A stretch of DNA of 64,000 nt, from the NCBI RefSeq assembly GCF_001411555.2, contig NC_049912.1, forward strand, positions 26,855,722 through 26,919,721, given 5' to 3'. The notes under the pieces were generated by a model. It did not search any database, was not told the origin of the DNA, and saw nothing but the letters and a program-made list of their open reading frames with translations. The position numbers were made by a program, and so were the translations under genes. This DNA is from Juglans regia. Lineage: Eukaryota > Streptophyta > Magnoliopsida > Fagales > Juglandaceae. Each line of letters opens with the position of its first letter. The stretch's first letter is position 1. Below, piece by piece: positions 47,463 through 57,912 of this stretch.

Positions 47463-47654
47463 CATTTTATTATTTGATTATTTACTCATTTCCTGTAAAT
47501 AGGTTTAGAATACTCTAGAAGATTCATTTTGTGTTTATTGTCGGAAATACCCCTATCCTTGTAACAGATTTGATTCTCTGTGTTTGTGTATAAATACACC
47601 AGAAATCCCACTAATGAATAGTGAAGGAATTCATGAAAATCTCTCAGGCTAACA
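47450..47654 (+). repeat. 3' LTR of the copia element
   Basis: 205 bp, identical to the 5' LTR. It contains the polyprotein stop codon at 47460-47462. Confidence 0.95.
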
Positions 47655-47702
47655 GGATGAGCTCCTTGATAATACTATAGATGCATTCTCCACCTTCCTT
47701 GA

Positions 47703-48517
47703 AAATAATATAGTTTAGAGGCCTGAGGGAAAGACATATAATATATGATTATTACAGTGGATTTGGTTTGTAGTCGATAGCTCGCGCGGCAACCATGCTG
47801 GTCGATCAGTACGTAGCTTCATTAGCGAGTACTTAATTAAAACAATAATCGAATGCTAGCTGAAGGTAATTCGTCACCAAATTACGGGCAAAGCGCGCGG
47901 AAACCAGTCGTTTTTTTATTTTATAGAATATTTTGCATCGAATATTTATGGAGTCCATTCAGCGATGATTAATCATAATTTTTAAGAAAACTTCTACACA
48001 TGACTACATGATTTTTAATTTTTAATTTTATTTTTCTCCTTACTAAATGTGTGGTCATGATGATTAGAAAAATTATTTTAGTTTTAGAAGAATAAAATAA
48101 AAAATTAAGTGTAGTACTGTGTGGTATCGAGATTGATAATTGGCAGATTTGTACTTTCCATGCTACCAAGCGGCCTTTGGCATAAATTAAAGGGACGTGA
48201 TACTATGAACCAATCAAAGTTAATTGAGCTCAAGTTATATCACTTACTTTCTCTCATTGACATCATACCACGATTTACGTAGTGTTGTGGTTTATTAAAA
48301 AAAATTAAAAAGAGAAATACAAAATATAAGGTAGAGAGAATCTAGACTTTCAGTATTATTTTTTCAAAAAAGCTATTTGCACCCGAGACGAAGACATGTC
48401 GCATACCCGGGTTCCAAGTTAGGTTTAATCAGCATTATTTAAACGGTGCGTTTGTACCCTAAGTTAAATGCACCGTTTCTGTGCTCAATGTTGTTTCTAA
48501 AACCAGCACTTATGAAA
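47703..48517. other. Non-coding junction region with block-U sequence
   Basis: 47735-47800 matches the gene A upstream block near 17185-17260, then departs. 47975-48125 looks like a small AT-rich MITE-like palindrome: CTACACATGACTACATGATTT on one side, and on the other AAAATTAAGTGTAGTACTGTGTGG, roughly its reverse complement. No gene. Confidence 0.4.
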
Positions 48518-49036
48518 TCAAACTGACCCCCACAAAGATGAGACAACATCTTCAGACTGAACAAGGAGGTTCTGAGGCATCACGTTGCGGTAGGCAATGC
48601 CGTTTTGGTGGTAGAAATGCAGCGTCGATACCAACTGTTGGAAGTACTGCCGCGCCGACAGCTCAGCCAGCTTGCCACAGCGCGAGATCTTGGATAACAG
48701 CTCACCGCCCGTGGGGAGCTCCACGACGAGATAGATCTTGGTCTTGGTGGCCATGACCTCGAGGATTTTGAGGATGTTAGGGTGGTCCTGGAGGCGACGC
48801 ATGGCCATGATCTCTTGGATTATCTGTGGTTCCATGGTGGCGTCGACGATTTTGGACTTGTTGATGATCTTCACGGCCACATCTATGTCGTCCACTATTG
48901 ATCACCGTGCTTGGTACACCTTGGCGAAGCTACCTCGTCCCAATAACCTCCCCAATTGGTACTTCCCCAGTAGGGTAATGATGTTGGATGTTGGTAACGG
49001 TGATGGTGTTGGAATAGGCGCAACCCCTAGTTCCAT
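48518..49036 (-). pseudogene. Truncated CBL-interacting protein kinase (CIPK4/7-like) pseudogene
   Basis: Minus strand, intronless as in that CIPK subgroup. It starts MELGVAPIP at 49036 and has a glycine loop LLGRGSFAKVYQAR. An in-frame TGA follows (48896-48898), then the frame resumes with [10 protein letters not shown] and continues through [16 protein letters not shown] to an altered catalytic loop, [10 protein letters not shown], where HRDxKPQNLL is expected. The catalytic Asp is Asn and the Lys is Met. Homology ends soon after; DFG, activation loop, NAF/FISL and PPI motifs are missing. CIPKs pair with calcineurin B-like calcium sensors, but this copy can have no kinase activity. Probably an old fragment carried in with the rearranged flank. 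Confidence 0.88.
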
Positions 49037-49659
49037 GGCTCGAGAGGCAGAGACAGAGAGACAGAGAAGGAAAAAAACCAAAGAGATGCATAGAACGGGT
49101 TTGAAGAATCGTGGTATTTTTTTTAAAATAATAATATAAAGTTGACGTGGCATTAGCCACATCAGACGATTCTGCTACGAGTACACAACGGCAAGTATCT
49201 GTAGTAGAATTGTATTTTTTTTTTTTTTTGTATTTTTTGACGCCATTTTGACAAGGTACACGACATTTATTATAAAATTTGACTACGTACGTACATGACA
49301 TTTATATATTATAAAATGAGCCGTCTCTCTATCAAGATCAGCCGTGCGTTTTGGGATAGGCATGCATCTTTCAAGAACGTACATAACGCTTTAAAAATAA
49401 TTTATAAAGTCGTTAGTATGAATTAACTTCCAAATTGCTCCGTTAGTGTCAAGTGTTACTTCAATATTAATATTTGTATGTTGATCGCCAGTACCCAAAT
49501 TAGATCACCAAATCAAAAAGAATGTTATTTGTGGTTTGAACTTCCCTTTTTAATTTTCGAATACAATTATTGAATGAATTAATCCTTAAAACATTTCAGA
49601 ATAACTTGACAACAGCGGCTTCATGTATGATGATTTCATTAGGTCAGAAGTCCGGTCCC
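49037..49659. other. AT-rich spacer
   Basis: No gene. A T16 run lies near 49214-49229. Minus-strand frames over 48930-49301 are read-through around the kinase pseudogene. Confidence 0.45.
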
Positions 49660-51094
49660 AAGTACGTTTTATTGATAATCATGTACAATTATATTAATTT
49701 ATATATAAGTAAATATTCTTCATGCATTCTATTATCAGCTAGCGGCAATTGGAAAACGTTATAACTCAAGAAAAAGTCTCCCATTGCTTTACAACGGCAA
49801 AGTCTTCGTTATTGACTAGTTTTTGCCAATAAACGGCTGAGTTTTGATCAAGAGATCTAACTGCTACGTACTTTGCCACTTCAGTTACACTGTTTACTTT
49901 GCCCCATTGACACTTGGTGCCACGAGGTTTATTGAAAAAATATATTCAAAATAAAATGGCGTTCAAAAATACATAAAAATGAATATTGAAACCTTAGGTT
50001 CTAATTTCTATCCCATTTATGTAGATATTGTGTCCAAAAATAGATGATCATACACTTAACTCATTACGCATGCAATCTTTTTTATAACAATAATACTCTT
50101 TACACAATCTTTTTTATAACAACTCTTTACGTGGTTTATTAAAAAAAGGTAGATAGGATTTAGGTTTTAGTCTTTATTTTTTATGTTTTTCGACGATTTT
50201 TTGTTTTGAATATCATTTTTTTATTAGATTACGTAGCACAACGTGGCCGTAGTGCTGCGTCAAGACTAGGGTCGTCTGAAGCAGCTTATTGCTCATAATT
50301 TTTTTTATAATTATATTTTAAATAAATGATTTTTTTTTATATAAAATAACTTATAAAAATATTATTATTTTATTAAAATGCTCTAATTTTAAAATATGAT
50401 TGCGAAAAGTTATGATTAGAGATATTTTGGTAGGAAGTCAAGTTTATGATCAGAGTACTCATATTGATGAGTCTTTGCCGGAAGTAGTACTTATGACCCA
50501 AAAATAATTAACGTGATCATTTTAATTTAAAGATCTTGAAATTGAAAGAAAAACAAGGATTCGTGTGCCGATAATTGATAAGAAGTCTAAGGAAAGATCT
50601 TCTTATCAAATCTGAATATGTTCAATATAATGAATTAAGCAAGAAATCACATCATATTTCTCATTTACTTCCACGTTAGGAAAAAATTAACCTAAATGAA
50701 TGGATAACTTAGGGGTGGATACAAGATTAGTGTTTGTCTAGAATTGTGATAGAAAATAAAGTTTTTATAGTAGTACTTTTAATTGTAAAGCCTTACTATA
50801 TATAAAGTTTTATAACAAAAAAGTTGTTTAGTGTTTGGCAAACATGCATGTATTTAAAGTGCTCATAGACTTAGTTACGGTAGCTTTTTTAAATGTACAC
50901 AGTTGATGAGCTTTTCCACTCCCCCAACTCTTGTATTAATTGGTAGAGATTCGAAAGAAATTAAGCCTTGTATTAATTGGTTGAATATTGACTTTGGGCC
51001 TTGGGGTAGGTAAATACTAAGAGGATTTTTGTAGTGAACAATTAATGTATTTCACATTTTATAGGTATATATGGATATTATTATCGAGTAATGA

Positions 51095-51770
51095 GATATT
51101 TTCCGGGATTTTTTATTTTTATATTTATTTTCATTATTATTATTTATTTAATGAAGATGTCTCCTCCCTTTATTGATTTAAAACTCTGGGAACCAAGCCC
51201 CTACAAAGCAGAGAACCCACGTTGAGGCCAAGTTCTAGGACTAACACTAAGGGCAGGTTTGGGTGGTGGGATGAGATACAAAATTATCATCTCATCATTA
51301 CATATTTTTTAAATCTTCATATAAAATATAATAAATAATTTAACTTTTTCAAATCTCAATTTAATTTTTTTAAATATCAATATAATAATAATATTAAAAT
51401 ATAATATTTTAAACACTAAAATAAAATATAAAATTTTTATCTCACTCTTCAAATCTGTCCTATCCAAACAAAATAGAGGGTGCACTACGACTCCAACGGA
51501 CTTTCTAAACATTACAAAATAGGACCTACGCTAATCAATTCTGTCAAATCACTAAGGCTAAGCCCTTTACAACACATTTCAAATATAAGGGAGACCAAAT
51601 TTATCTGTCCTAATCAACCCCCTAAGGGGAGGGGAATGGATGCCATCTCAGCCCAGAGACTTGCAAATTCTTCTGATGCTTTCTGGGCCAAGAAGTCAGC
51701 TGGGGCATTGGCTTGTCTGAAAATATCTTGCTTCTTGGTAAGGCCATCAACTCCTCCCAAAAGTGAATAT
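51095..51770 (-). mobile_element. LINE 3' fragment with a small MITE inside
   Basis: Absent from the matching position of block U copy 1 (near 17925-17985). Minus-strand reading of 51595-51740 gives the end of a LINE RNase H domain (IFRQANAPADFLAQKA) followed by a stop. An AT-rich, poly(A)-like tail lies at 51100-51165. A MITE-like segment fills about 51250-51475. Confidence 0.7.
51250..51475. mobile_element. MITE-like element
   Basis: Begins GGGCAGGTTTGGGTGG and ends near TCCTATCCAAACAAAATA, imperfect inverted ends with TTTCAAATCTCAAT-type internal words like those of the MITE at 11622-11812. No clear target duplication. Confidence 0.5.
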
Positions 51771-52390
51771 TGAATTTAACGCATATCCATATGAACCTTC
51801 ACATGATCAGTACCATTCACATTAATACAGGAGCTGATTTTCATGAAATGTTTAAAAAATCTGATTTTTAAAATTTTTCAATATAACAAATATAATCGAT
51901 GGTGTAGTACTACTGAGTCATGTGTAGCTTTCTTCTTTTAAATTTTTTGACCGAGTACTTGTTTTCGAAGTCAATATCAATCGTTACAAGTATGTTAATT
52001 AATTTGCCAGAAAATAAATTTAATATTAAAAAAAAAAACTATTTCAGTGTTTTCACGTATTCATGGAGACTTGGTCATTTAGCAAATCGGTTGACTGTGT
52101 TAATTAACGTTTTTCAAGCGGAATGTCCACAACCTCAAAGAAATAAAGAAAAACCGATAGGCAGGTCAACTGTCTGCATCATACTGTCAGCTCTTTTGAG
52201 AAATGTATGTCACAGAAGAAAACACAAAAATTAATAAGTTGGTTTGGTGTGATATATTAAATTATAAATTTATATTTATTGTAAAGTTGATTTAATATAT
52301 TATATAAAATCATGTTAATTTATAAACTTATTTAATTTTATGGGATCTGATCTTTTATATATATATATATAAAAAAAAAATTGATCATGG

Positions 52391-53336
52391 CAATTAGTCA
52401 TGTGTGATATTTTTCTTGAATATGACTGTTTGAGTTTGAAAGGGAAACTTTTCATCGGTTTCATAAGCAGCTTGATTGGCATTGTAGATATATAAAATGG
52501 ATAGTGATAGGCTTACTATCCTGTTATTATCTATTTACTATTAAAAGGTATTTTAAGTTTTTTTATTTTTTTATTATTTTCTTTTAAGTATTTTTTTAAC
52601 ATCCTTAATCACTAATAAAAAATTAAAAAAATATATATATATTTACTAATACACACTTCCTTAATCATTAAATAAAATTAAAAAATTAAAAAAAAATTAA
52701 ATATAAAAAAAATAGTAAATAAGTAGTAATAAGATAGTAATCCTATCATTATTCATATATAATAGCGAGATGTTGAATTTAGTTTTGCACCAAAGTTTCA
52801 GATGGTGGGTTGGACAATCTGCCTGCTTGCATACTACGCTAATTCAATGAAGGATGGGAACGGAAAAGTGACAACCTTGTCCTAGCGGCTGAGGGGGAGG
52901 AACTAGCAATAGGAAGTGGTTACCCACCCACAATGCCAAAATCCACTCTCATGCATGTACCATCCCCGATATCAAATATTGATATACTGCAAGTTATATT
53001 TTGAAACCTACAAATTATAGAAATATATATATAGAAAAATTTTATTTTATTTAATTTTAATTTAACATAATTTGATATAATACGTTAGATTATAAAATAT
53101 TTTTATTATAAAATAAATCTAACGCATTACCTTAAATCATGTTAGACTGTAAATATTCTTGCACCGCACGACAGTGATATAAAGATCGATGCACTGCACA
53201 AATATACATGATTGTTATTGGTCATATTTAATCCTTTTTTTATAAGATGTTTAATATGTAATCTTAAAGGACCAACCTTTTCTGCTCCTTACAACATAAT
53301 TTTGTTGCAGGGGCGGGCTCTCTATTATATATCAGA
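52391..53336 (+). pseudogene. Chimeric MED6-derived duplicate 1 (5' flank joined to intron 2 and exon 3)
   Basis: 52760-52990 resembles the sequence 5' of MED6 (60235-60360; shared GGACGGAAAAGTGACAACC). 53143-53336 resembles the end of MED6 intron 2 and the start of exon 3 (GCAGGGGCGGGCTCT then ATTATATATC). MED6 exons 1-2 are missing between them. It stops inside exon 3, where block U copy 3 begins. No translation expected. Confidence 0.65.
52496..52754. mobile_element. MITE (259 bp) with long inverted repeats
   Basis: The ends GATAGTGATAGGCTTACTAT and, on the other strand, GAATAATGATAGGATTACTAT are inverted repeats extending some 35 bases. ATATATAA flanks both sides (52488-52495, 52755-52762). 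The sister block at 53955-53970 has the empty site. It fits an 8-bp-duplication (hAT-like) MITE, though AT-rich flanks weaken the call. Confidence 0.7.
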
Positions 53337-53859
53337 AGTCCCCAACGTTTTATTGATATTCAAGTACAATTATATTTATATATGTATGTATAAGTAAATT
53401 ATATTCTTCGTGCATTCTATTATCAGCTAGCGGCAATTGGATAGTCCATTAGCTCAGGATAATAATTCATGATAAATGATTAAATGTCATGATAAATTGT
53501 AGAGTCAATTTTTTAAATTGAATAATTAATTCTGTTATATATTGTGAAATCATCGATTGTTTTAAAAGTCTTATAAACTGATAGAAAGAGCTATATAGGT
53601 CTTGTTATTTAAATTATTGAACACCTTTGCACTGCCAAAGAAAAAGTCTCCCATTGCTTTACTTAAAGGGCAAGCCTGGTCTTCGTTATTGACTAGTTTT
53701 TGCCAATATACGGCTGAGTCTTGATCAAGAGATCTAACTGCTACGACTATGTCATTTCAGTTATACTGTTCACTTTGCCCACATTAACGTTCACTATTGT
53801 TTTGCAATTTTTATGGCCGGGGCTTTTAATTCTTAAAATCAATTTTCCTATTAATTTTG
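53337..53859. repeat. Upstream block U, copy 3
   Basis: Matches parts of 17254-17825: the TATCAGCTAGCGGCAATTGG word, AAAAGTCTCCCATTGCTTTAC and the TTTTATGGCCGGGG word. About 200 bases of unrelated sequence lie in the middle. Confidence 0.65.
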
Positions 53860-55235
53860 TCAATTAGTCATGTGTGATATTTTTCTTGAATCTGACTGTT
53901 TGAGTTTGAAAGGGGAAGTACTTTTCATCGGTTTCATGAGCTTGATTGGCATTGTAGATATAATTGCGAGATGTTGAATTTAGTCATGTTGCACCAAAGT
54001 TTCAAATGGTGGGTTGGACAATCTGCCTGCTTGCATGCATACTACGCTAATTCAATAAAGGATGGGGACGGAAAAGTGACAACCTAAGACCTTGTCCAAG
54101 AGGTTGAGGAGGAGGAACTAGCTATAGGAAGTGGTTACCCACCCACAATGCCAAAATCCACTATCATGTACGTACCATCCTCAATATCAAAGATTGATAT
54201 ACGTACAAAAACTAGCTAACTGCAAGTTATACTTTGGAATGTACAAATTATGGGAAAAAAAAAAACATTTGATTCACATATAAAAATTTTATTTTATTTT
54301 AAAATTGACATGATTTAATATGACACGTCAGATTATAAATTATTTTTTTTTATAAAATAAATTTAACTTATTACATTTAATTAATCACGTTAGAATGTAA
54401 ATGTTCTCCCACAGGCCACTCCACGAGAGCGATATCAAGAAGCAGTACTACTATTCGTCATATTTAATATTTAATCCTTTTTTATAACATCGATGTTTAA
54501 TATTTAATATTAAAGGACCAACCTTTTTTTTCTCTTCATAACAGTAGGGGAGGGCTATCTATTATATATCTTTGAGAGGTGTTACTCTCCCACTTGAGTA
54601 GAACCGTTCTATTTGACTGCTAGGTCATTTTGATATTTTTTTTTAATATTTTTTAATATATTTAAATATTTTTAAAAAATAAAAAAATACAACAATACAT
54701 TAAAATTATTTTCTTAATTATTAAGTAAAAAAATTAAAAAAATTAAATACATAAATAGTCAAAATAAGTAGACAAAATGAGAAGACAAACTAACATTTTC
54801 CTGTATCTTTTTACTACCGCCGCCTCAAAGTTGGAGAAGATTGGATATGATCCTCTTGCTTCTGACTTTGCTTCTTTTCCCTTTGCTTCCTATGTCCTAT
54901 AATAGTGTCTTTTCTCTTTTACTTATACCAAAATGATTATCCACTATCAAAAGGTGACGTAAAGAAATTTATTGAAAGGGTTATGTTATTCATCATCATC
55001 CCACTCCACACATCATACATATTTTAAATTTTTTTAATTTTATTCTTGCTAAACTAATTGAGTTATTCTAATTATCATCCATACCCCAACATACTTGTTA
55101 TGAAAAAAAGAAAAAAAATTAAAAGATGTGTGGTATATATATAGTGTGTGGGATGCAAGGTAGAATTATTCTTAGTAGATAGGTGTAGTGGTGCAACGTT
55201 TGAATCCTATCCTTTGAGTGATTGAGTCTATGAGC
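53860..55235 (+). pseudogene. Chimeric MED6-derived duplicate 2
   Basis: Same fusion as duplicate 1: MED6 5'-flank-like sequence (53950-54240), then intron 2 end (54389-54545), exon 3 (from about 54546, its second half at 54818-54865 with GCCTCAAAGTTGGAGAAG) and intron 3 (to about 55235). Exon 3 is split by about 260 bases of AT-rich insert (about 54560-54815, starting near GAGAGGTGTTACTCTCCC). A second MITE-like insert lies in the intron 3 part (about 54985-55165). Confidence 0.65.
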
Positions 55236-55411
55236 ATGGTTAAGTCTGAGACCACTACTAATTCTGGAGTAGATGTTGTTATTTTACTAAGTGAGGATTC
55301 AATGCAGAGCACAGTTGCTATGCACATTAAGTCTTAGGCTCTACTAGGGTTTTGGTTTGTTGAGTTTGTGGAGAAGCTATAGTTGTTGCCAGGGGCCTTT
55401 CTGGCTCGTCG

Positions 55412-56160
55412 ATGCCGGCGAATAGACAGAGGACTTTTGCTAATTTGGTTGCACAATCGCCTCAAACGATTCCTGTGGTGGAGGCTCCCCTACGTCCTCC
55501 TAAAATCATTGATGGTGAGTTCTGTATTTTGTTCACTAAAGAAGAAATTGATATATCCACAGCGCCTTTCAAATTTTCAATGGTGATTAAATTCATCCGA
55601 CAAAGCCCATCTTTGGATGCTATTCGTTCATTTATAAAAAATTGATGGGGATTGGAGAAGCAACCGGTGGTTTCGGTGATGCGAAGGCCGCGTAATATTT
55701 TTGTGCGGTTATCGAATGCACCTGATTTTTTGAGGCGCTATCGAGAGAAGCCACTGATGTAGATGGAGTTCCTTATTGTTGTTTCCAATGTTCATCGGAT
55801 TTTAATGAAGACGAAAAGCCTTCATTGGTACTAGTTTGGATTGTTCTTTCTGGTTTACCCCAAATTTTATATAAGGAATTGTTTCTCATGAATATCACTA
55901 CTCCGATTAGAATTTTCTTACGCTGGGACAATGCAACTATATGTGCTATAAGAACAGATGGGGTGAGGGTTTGTTTGTTGGTTGATGTTGCTCGTAAACA
56001 TGTTCATGGGATATGGATTGGTAATCCCCACCAAGAGTTGAGCATTTATGTGAAGGTTTAGTATGAAACATTGCCTGTCTTTTGTTTCAATTTCAATGTT
56101 CAGGGACATAATTTGAAGACCTATAGATGGAAGATTTCAGAGAAAAATGAGGTGGAAAAA
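55412..56160 (+). pseudogene. LINE ORF1-like (DUF4283 / zinc-knuckle) remnant
   Basis: From MPANRQRTFANLVAQ (55412) the frame shows FCILFTKEEIDI and then FKFSMVIKFIRQSPSLD, typical of DUF4283 proteins encoded by plant non-LTR elements. A TGA at 55643-55645 interrupts it. The same similarity resumes in other frames (WGLEKQPVVSVMRRPR; then 55825-56061 with RVCLLVDVARKHVHGIWIGNP), followed by a TAG and a degenerate zinc knuckle (CFNFNVQGHNLKTY) in which two Cys are replaced. Several stops and shifts show it is dead. It probably bound element RNA when intact. Confidence 0.8.
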
Positions 56161-57435
56161 TGAGGTGGGAAAAAAATAAACCTATAAATAGACGTCTATA
56201 CTCTAAAATGACTATTCAATGATACAATCAGAGCCATTGAAATCATTATACAAGAGCAATAGCTCTTCCGTCCCTAATGACTAGCAATGTAAAATCTCAT
56301 TTACCACCTATACTCACTTGATATCGAATATCCCAATTGTTGTGAAAACGATGACAGAAAATCAAAAGTAAACAAGAAAAATAAACAAACATTCACATAG
56401 GACAGAAAATTAACGTGGTTCGACAACATGCCTACGTCCACAGAGCTGTTGAGGAATCACAAAGTATACTTTATCATCGGAAAGCCAATGATCAAACTGT
56501 ATGACAACCAAGCCAAGCCACTACCACCAAAACGTTGGTCAAGTGATCGTGCAGGGGCTCACTCTTGCTATGATGGGTAATGCGATGGCGCCAATTGATT
56601 GCACCATTTCTCCAAAAAACCCTTTCAACTACGTGGGGTTGGTCATAGTCTGTCTTGCTCGATGCCCATCTTTACGAATGCATCCCAGAGTAGGATATAT
56701 GCCAAAATTTCATTGTTGATCAGGATCTGAAGGGTGGTAGCTTGTGACCACCCTTCAGATCTTTACTTGAAGGGTCATAGTCTGTCTTGCTCGATGCCCA
56801 TCTTTACTTGACCCGACAAACAATTTGTTTGCCTCTACCGCAGTAGCAGGCAAAATTCCTAATGATCTTTAAATATTGACTTCTCTCCTGAAACTCAAGT
56901 GGCTGAACACAATCAATCAATCTCGATCATGGAGTATGAACGCACTTGAAGAGAGAAAAATAGCTAGAAAATTCTCAAATGAATTTTCTCACACACAATC
57001 TCTCGGAATATGCTCTTCAATAATTCTAGATAAAAATCACCAAGTCAGTTACCCAATTGAATCTCTTAAATAAATAATCTATAAGCAGTTTGAGTTGCAG
57101 TAGGACTTTGTTGACAGAGCGACTCTGTTGTGAATAACTTTCATGACGAGATACTGACACCTGTCACTAAATCTTCTTAGCATAAGCAGATTCTCATTCA
57201 AATTCTTCTTTGGATAATTACAAACTCATTGGAACTCTATTTTCACACTTTTGACTTATCTAAAACACTTCTTAATAACTTTTAAATAAACTCAAAATAG
57301 TTATAAATAAAGTTAAAGTATTTTACATTCATCTAAATGACAAAACTAAAAATAAGATGAAGTCTATTATCTTAGTCACCTAGTCATATCCAAACTTATC
57401 AATTTAGTCACCTAGTTCTAGCCAAAATTTTGCAT
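56161..57435. other. Non-coding region with rearranged repeats
   Basis: 56345-56480 resembles a dispersed repeat also seen at 35910-36070. 56641-56675 is repeated exactly at 56773-56807, and a perfect inverted repeat lies between them. Short frames here have no recognisable domain. Confidence 0.5.
56724..56761. repeat. Perfect 15-bp inverted repeat (hairpin)
   Basis: GATCTGAAGGGTGGT, an 8-base loop, then ACCACCCTTCAGATC. It is flanked by an exact 35-bp direct repeat (56641-56675 and 56773-56807). Confidence 0.95.
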
Positions 57436-57612
57436 CTACATTTTTGTTTTGAGATCTAAAAAATTGAATTATTTTTTGTGTTTTATTTGTGTAAAAGTTA
57501 TAATGATTAAATGAAAAAATTAAAAATTAAAAATTGAAAAGAGTTTGTTTTTTGTGATATTTAAATATTGAAATGAGATGAGCTGGGAAGATTTTTCTAT
57601 CCAAACCAAACC
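57436..57612. mobile_element. MITE-like remnant
   Basis: Ends in TATCCAAACCAAACCTTAA and carries GAAATGAGATGAG and TTGTGTAAAAGTT words like the MITE at 11622-11812. The left terminus is degraded. Confidence 0.4.
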
Positions 57613-57912
57613 TTAATGTATTTCACATTTTATGCATAATGGGTATTATTAAATGGAGAGAATAGACGCTGGATGTATGAGAGGTGTCGACCAAGTTGGA
57701 GCAGTGATCATGACCAGATTAGAAAAAGTTTAATGGTAAAATTTGACTTTTAAAATTTATGTTTCAAATTAAATTATGTCACGTAAATTCTTTATTAAGT
57801 GTGTTCTATAAGCCAGCTTGAAAATAAAATTTTTCAATAACTATATGGCACTATTAAGAAATATGGAACTAGTTCATTGGGATCTAGAAAAATATAACAC
57901 CACCATCTCATC

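Larger units (their letters stand above)
43021..47654 (+). mobile_element. Young Ty1-copia retrotransposon with broken coding region
   Basis: 5' LTR 43021-43225 and 3' LTR 47450-47654 are 205 bp each and identical by eye. A perfect 5-bp duplication GGATG flanks it (43016-43020, 47655-47659). A PBS starts TGGTATCAGAGC at 43226 and a short polypurine tract, AAGGGGGCG, ends at 47449. The LTRs start TATTAG and end CTAACA, so the termini are TA...CA rather than TG...CA. The internal polyprotein is in copia order (gag, protease, integrase, RT, RNase H). It looks Ale/Retrofit-like, but I am unsure of the lineage. Confidence 0.95.
42836..47702 (-). pseudogene. Third, partial copy of malectin exon 2, split by a copia element
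   Basis: 42836-43020 and 47655-47702 together match the 3' half of exon 2 of genes A and B (compare 40975-41185), including the segment for [13 protein letters not shown]. It has a small internal duplication near 42890 that disrupts the frame. The copia element at 43021-47654 sits within it, with GGATG duplicated. The rest of the receptor gene is absent on the left; on the right it passes into block U. It is a debris copy of the duplicated receptor gene. Confidence 0.85.
49660..52390. repeat. Upstream block U, copy 2
   Basis: Matches 17254-19020 upstream of gene A in order, including the TATCAGCTAGCGGCAATTGG and AATAAACGGCTGAGTTTTGATC words. It is interrupted by 50020-50950 (unmatched AT-rich sequence) and by a LINE fragment at 51095-51770. 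It lacks the hAT MITE present in copy 1. Confidence 0.65.
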
